Shown: positions 38,801 through 53,149, numbered from the stretch's first letter. The stretch is DNA of 64,000 bases from Trochalopteron elliotii (GCA_024734555.1 JANPWX010000062.1:329267-393266); one strand, 5' to 3'. A program made the numbers and translations. Notes: generated from the sequence alone by a model not told the origin.

Positions 38801-39199
38801 TTGATTGTGTTAGGCTGGCACAATATTTGATGGAAAAGCAGTAGCTTTTTTTCCTTAGTATAGACACTAAAACATTGACCATGAGAAGAGTTGATTTCTG
38901 ACAGAAGGTAGTGTGGTGATTGTTTGTATCTCAGCTCAGAACAACATTGTACAGTTTGGATGCAAAGGACCAAACGGTATGATCTTATTTCGAGCTTACA
39001 AGAAACAAAATAGGAAGCAGAAACAGAGAGGCAGAAGGCTGGTTTTCCCAACAAGGCAAAAAGATGGTAACATTTTTAAACAGGACACGTAGTAGAATAA
39101 ACTCCACTCGTCACTGGCCTCAAGGTAGGTGAAGACACTTTAAAGATCACCTTCTGTTTTCTATCAGATTTGGGGTGGTTTTTACACAGGTAGATTTTT
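35861..39199. other. Intergenic AT-rich sequence, nothing recognised
   Basis: No gene, RNA or repeat that I can support. A short direct repeat of 'gctactgataca' lies near 38595-38620. Confidence 0.55.
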
Positions 39200-40730
39200 T
39201 TATTTTTACTCATCCATCCAGATTATAATATTGTAACCTGGATGTAAGAATAAGGCGGGAAACAGCGTTGAAAGCACTGATTAAAATCAAGATAAGTTGC
39301 TTTCAGTAGATTAACCTCATTAATAAAATCATTTGTTTTATCAAAGCAGGCAAAGAGGAAAAAATTTTCAAGGGAAAAAAATTAATCTCATTTTGCTGTA
39401 GTTTTCTGGATTTGACACACTGGTCTTTTTAAATATGACTGCAATATTTTGCTTTCTCCAGTTCTCAGATTTCTGTGATCTGTCAAAAATGACTGACATC
39501 AGCCATCCGAGGACATCAGCCATCTCTTTTGGTACCCTTGGATGCAGCTCATCTGATCACTTGTATTTTCATGGGTTGAGTTGTCTCAGGTAAATACTAC
39601 CTTTATTCTCATCCAGTATTTTCCTTTCTGAATCCTTTCACTGAGCACAGGTGCCTGGGAGACATTCTCAGCAAAGACTGAGACAATGCACTTCATCCTT
39701 ACACATCTGCTGTCACTAAATCACCGACCCCTTCCAACACTATACTTGCATACTACTGCAGTGTTAGAAGCAATTCTTGTTGCCCTTGTCATCCCAAACA
39801 GGTTTCCAAGAGAGCTGCAGCTCTCTTAACAGCATCCCTGCATGGCTGAACAATACTTCTAAATTTTTCTTTAGTAGCCTCTCCTCAACCTTCTTGTACA
39901 CTGCCCTTTGTTTTTTTCATTTGAATTCCACCGTGAGCTCTCTGTTTAGTCAGACTGGCCACCTGAGACACTTTCTTGTTTTCCTGGGACTCAAGATGGA
40001 CTATTTTTATGTTTGGCTGGAGTCTTTCACAACCTTCTTGAGCATCTTTGCCCTTTAAAATGCCTCCTCCTACATGATCCTATGTACCTGTTCCCTGAAT
40101 GAGCTGAAAGCTGCTCCCCTAAAGTACAGACTATAGACTCTGCTTATCTCCTCCATTCTCCTCAGGATCCTGAACTCCACTAATTCATGGTTATTCCAGT
40201 CAAAGTTACCTTTGACATTACTCAAAGACATTCAGTAACATGTCCTCAACTGGTTCTTCCTTGTTTCTGAGCAGCTGATCCAGCTGTACCTAACCCATGG
40301 TTGGTATCACTATTTGCACCAAGAAGTTACCCCTGACAAAAATCCTGTCAAAGTGACCTGCCAGAGAATGCCAAAGAATCCCCCATTGAATTGGGTTTTG
40401 TCATCCAGAATTCCTTATTTAAAAATAGCTTCATTTATATCCTCACCCTGATCAGGTGAACTGTAACAAACTTCTACCACTCTCTCTTACTGGCCTCTTA
40501 CTCCCTTGATCCTGAGTTGAGAACTCTCAGACAAATTGTTGTCTGTCTCACAGAAGGACTCGCATACTTCTGAGCTACTCCTTCACCTCTCCCTTACCCA
40601 CTTTGTCTTCTTCTTGATGTCCTCCTTGAAGAATGTGTATCCACACATTCTTGCAATAACGATCCATTGCAGTAACTTTTTTGTATGAGTCGTCCCACTA
40701 CAGCAGAGTAATCAAAATTATGTAAGATAT
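39200..40730 (-). mobile_element. CR1 LINE ORF2 fragment (endonuclease to early RT), minus orientation, old
   Basis: Translated in pieces on the minus strand from right to left: WDDS near 40690 (endonuclease ETWWDDS block), GYTFFKED near 40630, a degenerate YYRPPDQG block (SSPDQGED) near 40450-40470, NNHELVEFRILR near 40160-40200 (the CSDHEMVEF block), SDELHPRVPKEMADVL near 39510-39560, NWRKQNIAVIFKK near 39425-39465, and ATYLDFN near 39270-39300 (RT YLDF motif). Order and spacing follow CR1 ORF2. Divergence is high and all frames are broken. Limits are approximate. Confidence 0.8.
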
Positions 40731-43700
40731 GTAGATATGTAAACACATGCACAGTTGCAGTCTTTGCTGTTTGTTTCCCTGGCTGTGTGCATTTCTGTTC
40801 ATATAACATGCTTGAGATGTTACCTCCTTTCACCCTGTTTTATTACTCTGAAATTCTCTGCTGTACCTGCCACCTACTCACTACTTCTTTGCTTGACTGT
40901 GGGTTGTAATTTCCTTCCACACCAGTTCCTAGATTAGAGCTCTACTCACCAGCTTGACCAGTCTCCTGGAAAAGCTGCTCTCAAGAGCTTTGTCTTCAGG
41001 TTTCCAAAGGAGCGCCCTGTGGTCTAAATCCAGAATTGCTGTTGAAGACATCAGCTACACAAGTCTCTAATCAATTTTCTAAAATAACTGGGGTGATACC
41101 TTATAGTTTTCAAATTTTTGTGATGAACCAGCTATTGAACACAAGCTATGGCAATATCATCATCTAAACCAAAAAGAACATTTAGGAGAATGGATTTCTC
41201 CCCTACAAACTATATGATGATTTATTGTAGCTGAGGATTTGGTCAACAAACCTTCATGTTGCTCCTGTTAAATCAAAAATATATTTTTTATAATCTTCAA
41301 ATAGCATCTCTATAAGCATTCTTAGTTGCAATAGGCACTGGAAGATATTATAATTTCTCAGGACAGATTTTAAATCTCACTGTACTTTCTCTTTGAACTA
41401 AATTGCTGCTGCTCTTGGGTCACTATATTTCTTTCTTGTGGATTGGGAAGACGGAGCAAGGGGAAGCTTGGGATACTGCTGTCATGTATGTTCAACCTTT
41501 ACTGTGTTAATCCAACACTGACTGTCCTTTTCCTCCCCAGGAAAAACTTTTTTAAGTCTTTAAGTACTATTGAGAGCAAGAGGGTAAATGTTCTGTAATG
41601 ACTTTTAGGTCAACAAGAAAAAGTAGAAGTTTCTGGGAAAGTCTAAAGAGGAAAAAATGAACCAAAACCTATCAAAGGAAGATTGCTTTCCTTTGCCTCT
41701 TGAGCAAATGTGTTCTGGGGGATATTTAGTGTAACTGGGGGGAAAATGTTGTGTATGAATAAACAGTGAAATAATACACACCTATATGTCACAATTACAA
41801 TAAAATCATGCATTTGGGCAGATCCTTTGCAGTTCTGAAATGCTGGAGTGCAATTCAGTCTTAAGAGATTTCTTATTCAAGAGAGATTTGAGACATTTTA
41901 AATTTTTAGCATTCTAACCAAGTCTATACTACAGTGCACTAGAATCTGGATATACAGTAGGGGATGGAATTTATAGCAAAAATTTTAGAAATGCTAAAAA
42001 GGCTGCCTTTTTCCTGCCGTTTTCCTGCTTGTAATTTGTGTATACTGGAACAACTCTATTCAGATTTGTCCCTATGCAGATTAATTCCAGTTGCATGGGT
42101 AAACTGAAACAGAATTTCAGTAGTTATTTTTCTGTACATATATTCTGCTGCAGTGATACAGAGGCAAGTTTTTTTCTATGGCTAAAAGATAATTCCATTT
42201 TCTCAGGAGTAGGGCATGAAAAATTGTGTAACTTTTCACATTTTATATTAACAGACATTTCCCTATTAAAAAACTTTAGTAAGACTTTGATCTATTCAAA
42301 AATAAGTGGCAGCCAGATTTAAGGATTACAAATAAACATCTTTAGCTATATCTGATTCCTTTCCACAGGTCTAGTGAGAAAACAAAGGATAGTAGCTATA
42401 AGAACCTGCAATGACTGCTTTCTGTGCTCAGAGGCAGAGATCTCTCATTGAGGCATGATATCTGATCCTAGCTTTTTCTACAGAAAATCAATACTCTCAC
42501 AGAGGTGGTAATAGATCTTTGGAGTTGGAGTATGTCTCCTCCATGTCAGACAGTACATTTTGAGTTCCTCAGGTTTAGAGAGTTGAGTTAGATTCTCCTG
42601 TCTAATCCTGTGTAGAATGCACCACAGTACAGAGCCCTGCTTCATGTGTTGCAAACAAACCTTTTATTAAGCTATATGAAAACAAAGGAGCTAGTTCTGA
42701 ATTATTTTAGTAACATAGCTGTCATATGTAGGGTAACGTGATTATCATCTCTGCACTGTGCTGCTTTTTTTACAGTAGAAATATCCTTCAAGATAGATGG
42801 TAACCTCGTTTTCATGTGGAGAAAAATACCTGAATTTAACTCTCAACAGATATGTCAGATTTAAGATATTAAGTGCAGATTTGGCACTTAATGGCATTAC
42901 TGATGATTATATTATAATCAGTAGTTATATTTGTCTCCTTTTGAGAGCTAAGTATTAATTCATTTTGATCACTTAAATAACTGCATTTCTGTCTTTATAG
43001 CCTTTCAGCTATGTAGTTAATTACGCCAAATCAAAATGTCCAGTTTCTCAACTTTCAGTATTCAGAATGCACTTTGCTAAAGACTATTGCAATTCTGTGT
43101 AAATTTTATCTTTTATTCATTTTTTTTTTAAGGTAAAACAGTGTATACTTCCCAGGTTTGTAACTCGTGCTACTGTATGGGATGTAAGGAGTATTTTGTT
43201 CTGTAAGCCAGACTTTTAAGAATTCTGGAGTTTGAAGAAGTTGCAGTACCATTGCTATCAAACAATGATCTTTATATACATGACAAAGACCACTGGTGTT
43301 CTGAATAATTCTTAAAAGAATATAATTGTAAATTAAACAAATGTACCTTCACATAATAATCTCGTTATTTCCTGCCATGTGATACGATGTGTTTTTTGAA
43401 AAACTAATGCATGATTCTGTGTTCTTTAAACTAAAATAATACTAACTTGTACTCAGTGAAATATTTGTTATGCATGTTAGCTTCATGAGTATCAATCTAG
43501 ATTTTAAATAAAATTTTTTAAATTAAAAAAGTTTAGTTAATCTCAAATCATTGCAGATTAACCTGCACAGATCCTAATGACTCCAAAATGAAGTTCTATG
43601 AAGACACAGTTGCTTTCTCTAAATGTGAAGGTGAAGAAACACTTTTGTTTAATGTGTTTGGGGGAAAGAAAGTATTGTGTCCTGTAATTAATATCAGAAG

Positions 43701-46700
43701 ATATAGCAGAAGTTCTTATTGCACCACTGACGCTACATATTTTAGGTGTCATATTTGATAAAACAGACATATCCATAAAATCCAAACATCACAAACATCA
43801 TCTGGTGACACCTCACATATTAGTGTATACTTCAACTACTATCTTCTATTTGTACTGGTGTTCACAAGTATAAAGTTTGAAATAACAGACACCCTTGGAA
43901 AATTGTTTTCAAGTGCTTTTGGTTTGCTTTGCCATCCATTTTTGTCTATATGAATCTCCACAATCAGGAATGCACAAGATAAACACCTGTCACTGAGTTA
44001 AATAAATTACTCCCTCTAAAACCTGTCTCTGTTCACATGTCCAAATAAGTCCCATAACAGTCTGTTCTAGTGCTTGTAACCTACATAATTCTGCAAGTTC
44101 AGCCACGTGTTTCCTGAGGCACAGAGTTTTGGAGTTTAATTGATAAATTTATTGCAATCTGGATTTAAAAAAATCTAACATTTTTCTCCCCCATTTTCTA
44201 ATTTTTTTCCCGTTGAACATTTTCTCAGTAGAAGACTTTCAGCAATTGATTTCCAAGCAGTAATTGTGCATAGGCATATATTATTTTTCATCACTGTCTT
44301 GGAGAAACAGCATCAAAAGCATTGAGTAGTAGAAAACATTTCCTGAAGCAAAGCTTTTTACTTTCTTAGCTAACGTGATAATGGTGTTGAGGGCTGAGGT
44401 TTTTGTTAATTTTGTTCTGGTGTGTGTTTGGTTGAGAGTTTTTAGAGAGAGAAGAGGACTTTCAACACAATATTCTGTTTTCAGTAGTGGTTAGTATTTT
44501 TTTTTTTTTGGTAATAGAGTGGGAGAAAGAGAGAGATGGTATTATTATGTTATTCTTACTTACACCCTTCATAAAAAGAATGAAGCTAGAAATATTGTGG
44601 TTTTATTTTATTATTTATGTGAGCCAAATTCATAAGTGCATCCTAAAATTTGATCTCTGACAAAAAATTATGTTTGATTCAGTGTGAGGAAACACACTTC
44701 CATATATCTTGAATGCAGGGCATCATAATTTCTTATGATGACTCATAGCTGATTTATTAAGTAAAACTTATAGTTTCATGACTTCATTCCTATCACTGCC
44801 AAACCTCTCAGTTCTCTTCTCCAGGAAGAATCCTACCTTATTTATTTTATCACCCTAATCAATATATCTTCTAGTATTTATATTCTTATCTATTTAGAGG
44901 TGAAAGGTCAGAACTGTGAAAAATCTTAATGATGCACCTGCATCTTTATTGAAGATGAAGAATTTATTCTGTTTGACAACCCTTTCTTAATTCTAAGCCT
45001 TCATTCTGTGTTGTTTTGTTGTTTTCCTTTTTGAGTGACACTGAACAGTAAACTTCTGGAATCCCATCACTGTGTAAGGAAGGACAACATGTATTTTTTC
45101 TAAGTGTTGCTAAATTTATTTTATTTGCAGTCACTCAGTACAGAAAACAATATTCTGTAACTTTCAGATGCGACCCCAGTCCATGACCAGCCAAATTCTC
45201 ACCCTTAATTCTTTCTGAATGTTGATTTTGATTAGCTGAATTTTCTTTGGAATGGAAAAGTGATGTTTAACTTTTTGTAGCCAATACATAATGGCACCCT
45301 AGAGAAGGTATAGTACAAAAACCTTGTTCTCCAGCCAGAACTTTTGCATCATATCCCCTCTATTAATTCTATGCCCTCCTAAATGATCATGTCACATTAA
45401 ATGTATCATTAATTAGCCATCATCATTTCACTGATGACGCATAAACATAATCAGAATATTCATCAGGGGATCCAAAGTGATTGAAAACAGGCTTAACTTA
45501 CAAGGGTTGGGCAAAAGATGATTCCTTCTTGCATATATAAAATACTGTACTTCAGAGGGACCTAGAACATTTGTGCATTTTCCTTGTGTCTCTACATAAG
45601 GCACAAATTAGAGTAAGTAGAAATGTACAACTTGTTATTGTAGGGTTGTAGCTACCATGTGGTTGGCTCTTTATCACACAGAGCAGCTTTTCAATCCTCT
45701 CTGGAATTCAGGATAAGTTGTTTTTTTATCAGCATAGCACCAGAATATTCTGAATTCAAGGCATACTTCTTGCTCTACCACCTTTTAATATTCAAATGTG
45801 AAGTTATGTGTGAGCGAGTCTACCATAATTTTATGCTCCTACAGATAAGGGTGGCAACATGATGCCTGTGAGATGCTCAGAGGTCAGACTGAAAAATAAT
45901 ATAGAATCACCTTTTGTTCCAGGGCTCTCTTCTAGTTCAGTGCAAGCTGGAGAAAAGCCAAGAAGGTGCCAAGCTGATTCTGGGTACTGTCAGCAAGAGG
46001 AGGTGAAGATTAAAAATAATGCTCTGAGTTTTGTTCTAGCAGTTTATGTGAGAGAGGAAACTAGAGAGAAGCTGAAGCAGGTTCAATAATTATCCAGTTG
46101 TCTACCTCTGTGGTCACCATACTCTGCCACACTAAGTGGTAGATGCTAATTTATGTATTTTGTTCTTTCTTACTAAACCTCAGAATAAATACAGGACCTT
46201 CTACTGAAGGTCTTTATTGTCCAGTATTCTGGATTGGATTCATTGGATAATGACAAAGAATTTTCTGGAATCTTAAAATCGACTTCAAAAGCAAGAGGTG
46301 TACATGCATATACATACACACACTTATCCAACTTATCCATCCATAACTTTTTTTTATTCTTCTTCCACTTTTGCTTGTGAATTTTTCTGCCTCTTCTCTT
46401 TTGATCAGGCCTAAATAATTAACCATTATAGCATGTGCAGCAGTTTGTGAATCTTTTCAGGCTAATATCTTATTCTGACTTCTTCACTTCTACTTGTCTT
46501 GTCAAATATATATTCAACCAACTTTGAACAAACTACTAACACCATAACCTTGTCACAGTTAGAATCAGCTTCATTTTCTGCAATCATGTAACACAGTTAC
46601 TACGTAAGAAGAAAAAGAGTCAGGAAGATGATTTTCTCCAACTAGACTTACTACAAGTTATAAAACCTGCAAGTACCTTTGGAAGAAGTAAAAGTGTACA

Positions 46701-49264
46701 CTTTTGTGGGGAAATGGTAGAATCCAGTAACACTATTTGGGGAATTCTCTATATGCTGGAAATCCTTGAGAGGTAGGTAGTAAAAAGATATAGCAATTTT
46801 TTTTGTCCTTTCGTTCTAGTCTTTCCTTCCTTCTCTGATTGCCAACAGGATTGGGAAAAACTTAAGTGGTTCATTGTTATTTAAGTTGCTCTCTTCATTA
46901 CACTACAGTTTGCTCAGTGTGAATTTACCAATGACTAGTAAACATGGTATAAACCTGCCTTTATACTACTTTGGCTTCTTTGTTTCCTCAATACTATCCT
47001 TGAAAGCACAGCTGAAAAATGTTGGGGATTTTTTTCATTTGTTATTAAACCATGAAAAAATTGGTTATTATCCTGAAAATAGTATAGCAATATGAAAAGT
47101 ATATCTTGCCTATTTGGTTGTTCCAAAACTTTCTTCTCCTACAGTGAATGCTGTAGAAGCCAGCTGCAATTTGCTTTAGTAAGCTTACAAAAAAGGAATA
47201 CTGAGATATAAACATTTTTTAACCATTACCTAAATCTTTAGAAACACCATCTTAAATAGAATCACATGCCTTATAAGTAGAAAGAATCCTTTTTTATAAA
47301 TTACAATACCATACCACAGATAGCTACAAATTATGCCTTAATATCTCTCTATTTTAGAATCCTTCCATGGGTTTGAAAATCCTAAAGGGATATATTTCTC
47401 TCAATTCTGTACCAATTACATTATACCTATTTGCTGTTCTTTGTTCCCCTTTTTTTCCCAGAGGTTATTCCACATAAGTACAGAATAGGTATTTTACATT
47501 TCCCACCCCCACCCCAGTTTCTTGGTAAGTGTATCTGAGTCTTTAAACCAGAGGTACTTGCTTTAGAAGAAAGATCTGTATGAACCACCTGACTAGATTC
47601 CTACGATTTTACTAAGGAATACACTCATCTAATGCTAGCGCTGCTTTCTTTTTTAGCAAAGGCTAGATGATTTGCATATTTATGAACTATTAAGCATCTT
47701 GTATACGCTCCCCTCAGGAGGCTCAATAAAGACATGAAATTATTTCTGCCTAGGTCACATTTATTAATTTCAGTCTCTGCATAAGATTCACAATTTACTG
47801 CAACACAGGAGGGAGAAATGAAGCTAGGGTTAAAGGGGAACATAAATTGTTGGCTTTTGCTAGTTTATAGCATCCTCTCTTACCACTCTTAGTGGTTCAG
47901 GAAATTTATCTTATCTTCCTGTAATCACTTTCCTGGATGCAGTGGGTAAACAAGAAAATGCAGATAAAAGACAAAATAAACAAACATAAGGTCATGCCTT
48001 GCATGCTGCAACTAGTATAAAATAAACTTGAAAGCTTGATTTAAGTTACTCATTAAAATACTGCTACTGCTGAGCAAGGTGGAGGGGTAGCTCACTCAAG
48101 TACAGGGTGAGAAATCCAGGGTCAGGTGGCGAACTAAACTTTCTCCATAGGCTTATAGATTCACACGTCTGTTTGTGGAAGTCAGAATCTTCTTTGACAC
48201 ATCCATTAGAAAAGACTAGGAAATTTTAACTTAAAGGACATTCAGAGAAAGAAATTTGCAATGTAAAGTTTATTTTAAAAAATGTTTTGGCCAGCTTGTA
48301 TTAACAAAAATCAAAGTCTAATCTGTAAGTACGATAAAAGGATATAAACAGCACTTTCTGTGATGTTTTCTGGGAAATGGTATTCAATAGTTTTCAAGGT
48401 TTCTGTAGTAATTCTGTATTTTGCATAACACAGAGACGGGGTGAGAGAAGTTTTGACCTTCGATCCCTCTCCCCACAAACACATTTTTCACATATTATAA
48501 CTGATGCCAATCCCAATTTAATGGTTGTTTTGGAACCTGCTCTTTTAAAACAAACAAGCAAACAAACAAAGAAAAAAGCTATGTGTGATCCAGACTGCTA
48601 AGGAATAAGCTCTTTCTTCTTAGATGTTCTTTCTTGAGGAGGATTTGTTCTTGGTCTGCAGTTATGCTGAGATGGATAATTTAATTCACAGCCAGAGAGA
48701 ATTGGAGGCTTTTATTTCCCTGAAATTCTGCATCAGTTGTGCTGTTTTTCTCAGTGTAGATGCTCCACTGACATTTCAGGATTTGTTAATCGTTCTAAAC
48801 TTCTTGGAAAAAATAGCAATCTTGTGGATTATAAGAAAATTGTCATTCCATAATGGAAATACATGGACTTTTACTAAAGATTTGTTATTCCACTTAACAA
48901 GAAGGTTTAGAAGACATCTTAAAAATAAGCCCTTTTGAACAGTAATCAGAAACAGCTGTTCAGGTTACAAGTACTCTATTTCTGCTATGAGAATAGCTGC
49001 ATGCTGTCCTGGGTAGCAATAGCCTCGCCTCTATCAAATTTCACTCTGAAGACAGTTAAAACCTCAGCTACCTCTGCAGTTGAATCTGTGGCCAGTTCCT
49101 AAGCCAGTGTCATCTTTGCCATTCAAAAGACCATTAAATATTGAAACTAGCATGCGATTTGATCAAGTAAAATTGGAATAGACTGTCCAAGAAAGTAAAC
49201 TGGCAAATGGGCAACCAGTTGAACATGTTATATTTTAATTTGCAGAGACAAAAATGACAAGCAA
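40731..49264. other. Intergenic sequence downstream of PCDH9, no genes recognised
   Basis: AT-rich with few repeats. Contains a short T run near 44500. Patches at 45640-46090 and 48620-48940 hold open frames of 67-104 codons, without recognisable domains. Some of the right end may still belong to the PCDH9 transcript if cleavage lies further left than 49265. Confidence 0.5.
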
Positions 49265-49274
49265 TTTATTTACA
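49265..49274 (-). promoter_or_regulatory. PCDH9: Candidate distal PCDH9 poly(A) signal overlapping a Pumilio-type site
   Basis: On the minus strand the sequence reads TGTAAATAAA. AATAAA occupies 49270-49265 and TGTAAATA, a match to the Pumilio consensus UGUANAUA, occupies 49274-49267. A T-rich tract follows within about 25 bases. Use of the site is not shown by sequence alone. Confidence 0.4.
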
Positions 49275-50523
49275 TAAAACTGTACAAAAGCAAATTAAAT
49301 TATGTAAATATTTCATAAATAGAGGTGGACTAGCGTTTAATACATTTTGCCATGTTTAGCATAGTTGCGTGCATAGTGACTCATAATAAACAATGATAAA
49401 TTGTTCTCTGCTTCACTATCAACATCCAAGTTGCAGAACAATAGTCAATGATTATTATTACAAACAGATCGTACCACATTGAATGCAAGTGCTTTAAAAT
49501 TTAGGAAAAGTTGTCTGAAAGCATACCCCAGGTAGCTGGTGAATGTTGTCTTCTTCCTCGTGCTTACACTCTTCCAGTCAGTAATTCAACTTAACTGATG
49601 GGCTTTAATTTCTATTGCTATTTCATCTGCATCTTCTCTTAAGGAAACTCTGTATATTTATCACCAATGAAACAGAAGGAAAAATATTTCATTGTTGAAC
49701 TTCCTTACAAGTGTTTGGTGATGACTGGATTTTTGGCAAGATCTTTAGCCATGTTCATGATTTTTCTGCTTGACAACTTCTAGGGTAGCCTTTCAGCCAA
49801 TCATTTCAATCCCATTTAAGTTCTTCCCCCACATAAAAATAATGTTTAACTTTTTTTTCCTGAAACTCAGGCAGCAGGCCAGTCAGAAACTATATTCAAT
49901 AAACATAGTGGGTCTGAGATCTGGAATAAGTCTTAGATTTTAGACCAAAGCTATTGAACTTTCTAATACATATAAAGTTATATATTAACGCATCAATCTA
50001 TAAAGGTGCCCTAATGTAAAATACATGCAAAGCTCATTTGAATTTCCCATGGAAGGAAAGAAAAAGATGATTTCTATACTGTACAACTAAAATATGATGA
50101 AGGCTAAAAGCAATTAAAAAAAATTGTCAATTTTCCTGGCAACGTGAACTGGTGACACTTTGCTAAATAACTATCATATAGACCGATCATACTTTTCCAG
50201 GCAGCAGAATTAAAAACAAATTAAAAGAACCCCAAACCCCACACAAATAGTAATAAAAAAATTCCTCAAGACCTACTTAAACCACAGCCTTGTGTTAATA
50301 ATGCTTAAGACTGGTCCATTAACTGAGTTTGGCAAAAGGCTTGTTTTTAAATATATCATTTATAATTTCTCAGAAAATAAACACAGGTAAATATACAGGT
50401 TCAAAAAAGTTGGGAGTAGCCCCTTACCCCTCAGTGTCCAAACCCAACTACCACTTTACCATAATAATAGGTATAAAAGGCACAGTTGCATATTTTGCAT
50501 TCACCCTAATTATTTTTTATAGC

Positions 50524-50537
50524 TTTATTTGTTTATT
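50524..50537 (-). promoter_or_regulatory. PCDH9: Candidate internal PCDH9 poly(A) signals (two AATAAA in tandem)
   Basis: Two AATAAA hexamers on the minus strand lie eight bases apart (50537-50532 and 50529-50524). Sequence around them is AT-rich and repeat-free. They could produce a shorter 3'UTR of about 2.6 kb. Position-only evidence. Confidence 0.35.
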
Positions 50538-53149
50538 TTTATACAAAAGCACTCTATTTATGGAGTGGCACCAGATTTAACCTATTTCAAATAAAGAGGA
50601 AAAATACAAACACAAAATATATTTGTATGTCATGCCAGGTCAGAAGAGTAATCAGCATATTAATAGTGGCTAGTTCCACAAGAATTGCTGTGAATACTTA
50701 CAGTAGATAGAATTTTTAGAAAATTCTTTCACACACATTTTAGATCTAAGGAGATGCACACAAGAAAATTATTTCATGACTGTCTTATGTGGTGCAAAAA
50801 TTGGTGAGTGACTGCTGATCCATTTAATCTGAAGGTCTACTATGACCTGTATTATTAGCCTTGTAGAAAAAGTGTCTAAGAGTATACAGAACCCAGCTAC
50901 CTAATTTATTTTTTGTCTGTAATATTAAATAAAATCTTATTAAAGGAAGTTCTGTTGAACATGTTATGCAATTGTGTATTCTGTTGAAACGTGCAAGAAA
51001 AATGTGTTTACATTACATAAGCATTTTTAGAAGCATTTTTAAACAGGTACTTACAGATTATACAAAGTAGTAACTGCTATATGCAGTCTCATAACAAAGT
51101 ACTAGCTTGCATCTCTCCATATTACTTAAATAATTAAACACAAAAATGTTCAATCATTAATAATCTTTGATTTTAATATTTTCTTTCTAAAATGTGCCCA
51201 TTCATCATAACTGCTATACACAAACTAATATTACTTGAAGAAAGTAAACTGTAGAGAGGAGAATGAAAAGGCCAATAATGGCACAACCCACTATATGGAG
51301 TGAATTCAAAAGATAAATGGGATGAGTTGTTTTGATTTACCAACCTCTACCTTAGGCTGTTTAAGGTTATTTCTACGTAATTCTTCAAAGCAAGAAACTA
51401 CCCAAAGCTACATTATGACTACAGTTACTAGAGAGTCATCTAGCCATGCCTTCACACCAGGTTCAACAGCCAGGGATCTGAATGCTTTCCTCATCCTTGA
51501 GCTGTCCTTGCTGTGTTGTTTGATTGTCACTTTTGACTGAATGTCTGAGCTCGGTCTGTGATTATTACTACAACATCAACTACAAAGCAATTGGTTGATG
51601 TTCTGCATGTTTTGTTGCTTTTATTGCACAAAACCCTGTTTTATTTCCTCTTCCTTTCAAGAAGCACTCACCATGATAATTGTTACAGCTCTTGCCTATC
51701 ACAGTAGCTTGGACTCTTTTTTAGTCATTTTGACCTCCTAGGTATCATACCACTGTTTATCAAACCATTTGTTACTAATGTTAAATGTTCTGAGTCTTGA
51801 TATCATTTAGTATTGCACTTGGTTTTAATGCACTTGGTTTCAAGAAAGCTTTCATTATCCTCATCTTTGACATAATTGAAGCAGTTGATAAGCTGCAACA
51901 CTGATGACCAGACTTAGCAACCATGCCTTGCAATCTGAAAACAAGCTTTTTGTATCCTAGTTGTAATGTTCTCTTTTTACTGCATTATCCCTTTGTCCAC
52001 CTTTTTCCCTCCCATCAAGCCACTAACACAGCCTTCTCTTCTACTATTAGTTTTTAATTTTGATCTTAAAAATTCCCTGGAACTACCATATGCAGCATGT
52101 GCTGCAATATATCATGTCATTACAAAAAAAAGCATCAGTTCCTTTGGGCATTCAACTGAACCACACTGAAAAAAAAAAATTGTCATCTGGGCTTGTGAAC
52201 TGTGCTGCTGCATAGAATGTAGCTGAAGCTGTGTTATGAGTACATGTGTTTTTTTGTGAATACATTTATTTTCTAAGTCAAGCCCCAATACTTAGCAGTT
52301 CCCCTGATCCATTGTGTGATCTTTGGCCTTTTTGTTATTACAATCTTCCCAGCTAAATGTTAGTCTTGCCCAAAATAATGATTTCAACCATTTATCATTG
52401 CTATCCTATGGTAAAAGTGTTAGTAATCGTGTTTACATTGAAATAATCATTACAGAGAACAAGAGAGAAAGAGAGACAGAGACACAGCAGGACACATTTG
52501 TTCAATGGATAGAACAGAACCAGAGTTCATGAATCACAGGAAAGTATGCCATGTTTTTGACTGCAGTCTCAGGCTGAATGTATTTCTGTTGCTTCCAGCC
52601 TCAGATGAGAGGTGAGAATATTAAAGCTGTGGTCTTCACAAAGTGCCTATTAATGATTATTCCTTTATATTTATCCTATATCCTTATGGTTTCTGAAGGA
52701 TTGTCCCTGATGGGGATCAGCAATATTCAGATGGTATGTTTTGAATACATTTTCTCTGACCTGTTATCCTCAACAAGCCAGATGACAAACAAACAAAATG
52801 AGTGGCTTAATTCATGCTTCTGCAGAGGGGAAACAACAGTGTGTTGTGTTTTTTTTTAATCAAGCTTGCTACTATGGGAGTAATTTGCAACCATAGATCT
52901 AGGAAAATAAAAATCAGGGAGGGGGAATTAGACATGCAAGTAACAACGTTTTCTACATTGTACAGTAGAGTCAGGCAGACAGTATAATTACATGCCTGCT
53001 ATGGAGGCAGAAGTGGCAGGCAGATCTTTTGTCTCTTTGGTGGCCCCCTCTTTTTGTTTCACATTTTTTCCTTAAAATTGTTGTGATTTTAAGACTTTTG
53101 CCCCATTTCTTTCTTATATTATGAAAGAACTTTGTTGCTGCTTGTTAGC

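Larger units (their letters stand above)
49265..53149 (-). other. PCDH9: Probable 3'UTR of PCDH9 (left limit uncertain)
   Basis: Sequence downstream of the PCDH9 stop on the minus strand. It is unique-looking, AT-rich, free of recognisable CR1 or LTR insertions, and carries several AATAAA hexamers in the correct orientation (plus-strand tttatt at 52265-52270, 51640-51645, 51620-51625, 50532-50537, 50524-50529 and 49265-49270). The last is followed on the minus strand by a T-rich stretch suitable as a downstream element. Lack of repeats over nearly 4 kb beside a terminal exon fits a long neuronal 3'UTR. That the start is 3'UTR is secure; the chosen end is inference, and alternative cleavage sites are likely. 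Confidence 0.55.

Noticed and set aside
48624..48938. 104-codon plus-strand open frame
   Set aside because: No recognisable family, close to the chance maximum for this composition, and no supporting gene signals.
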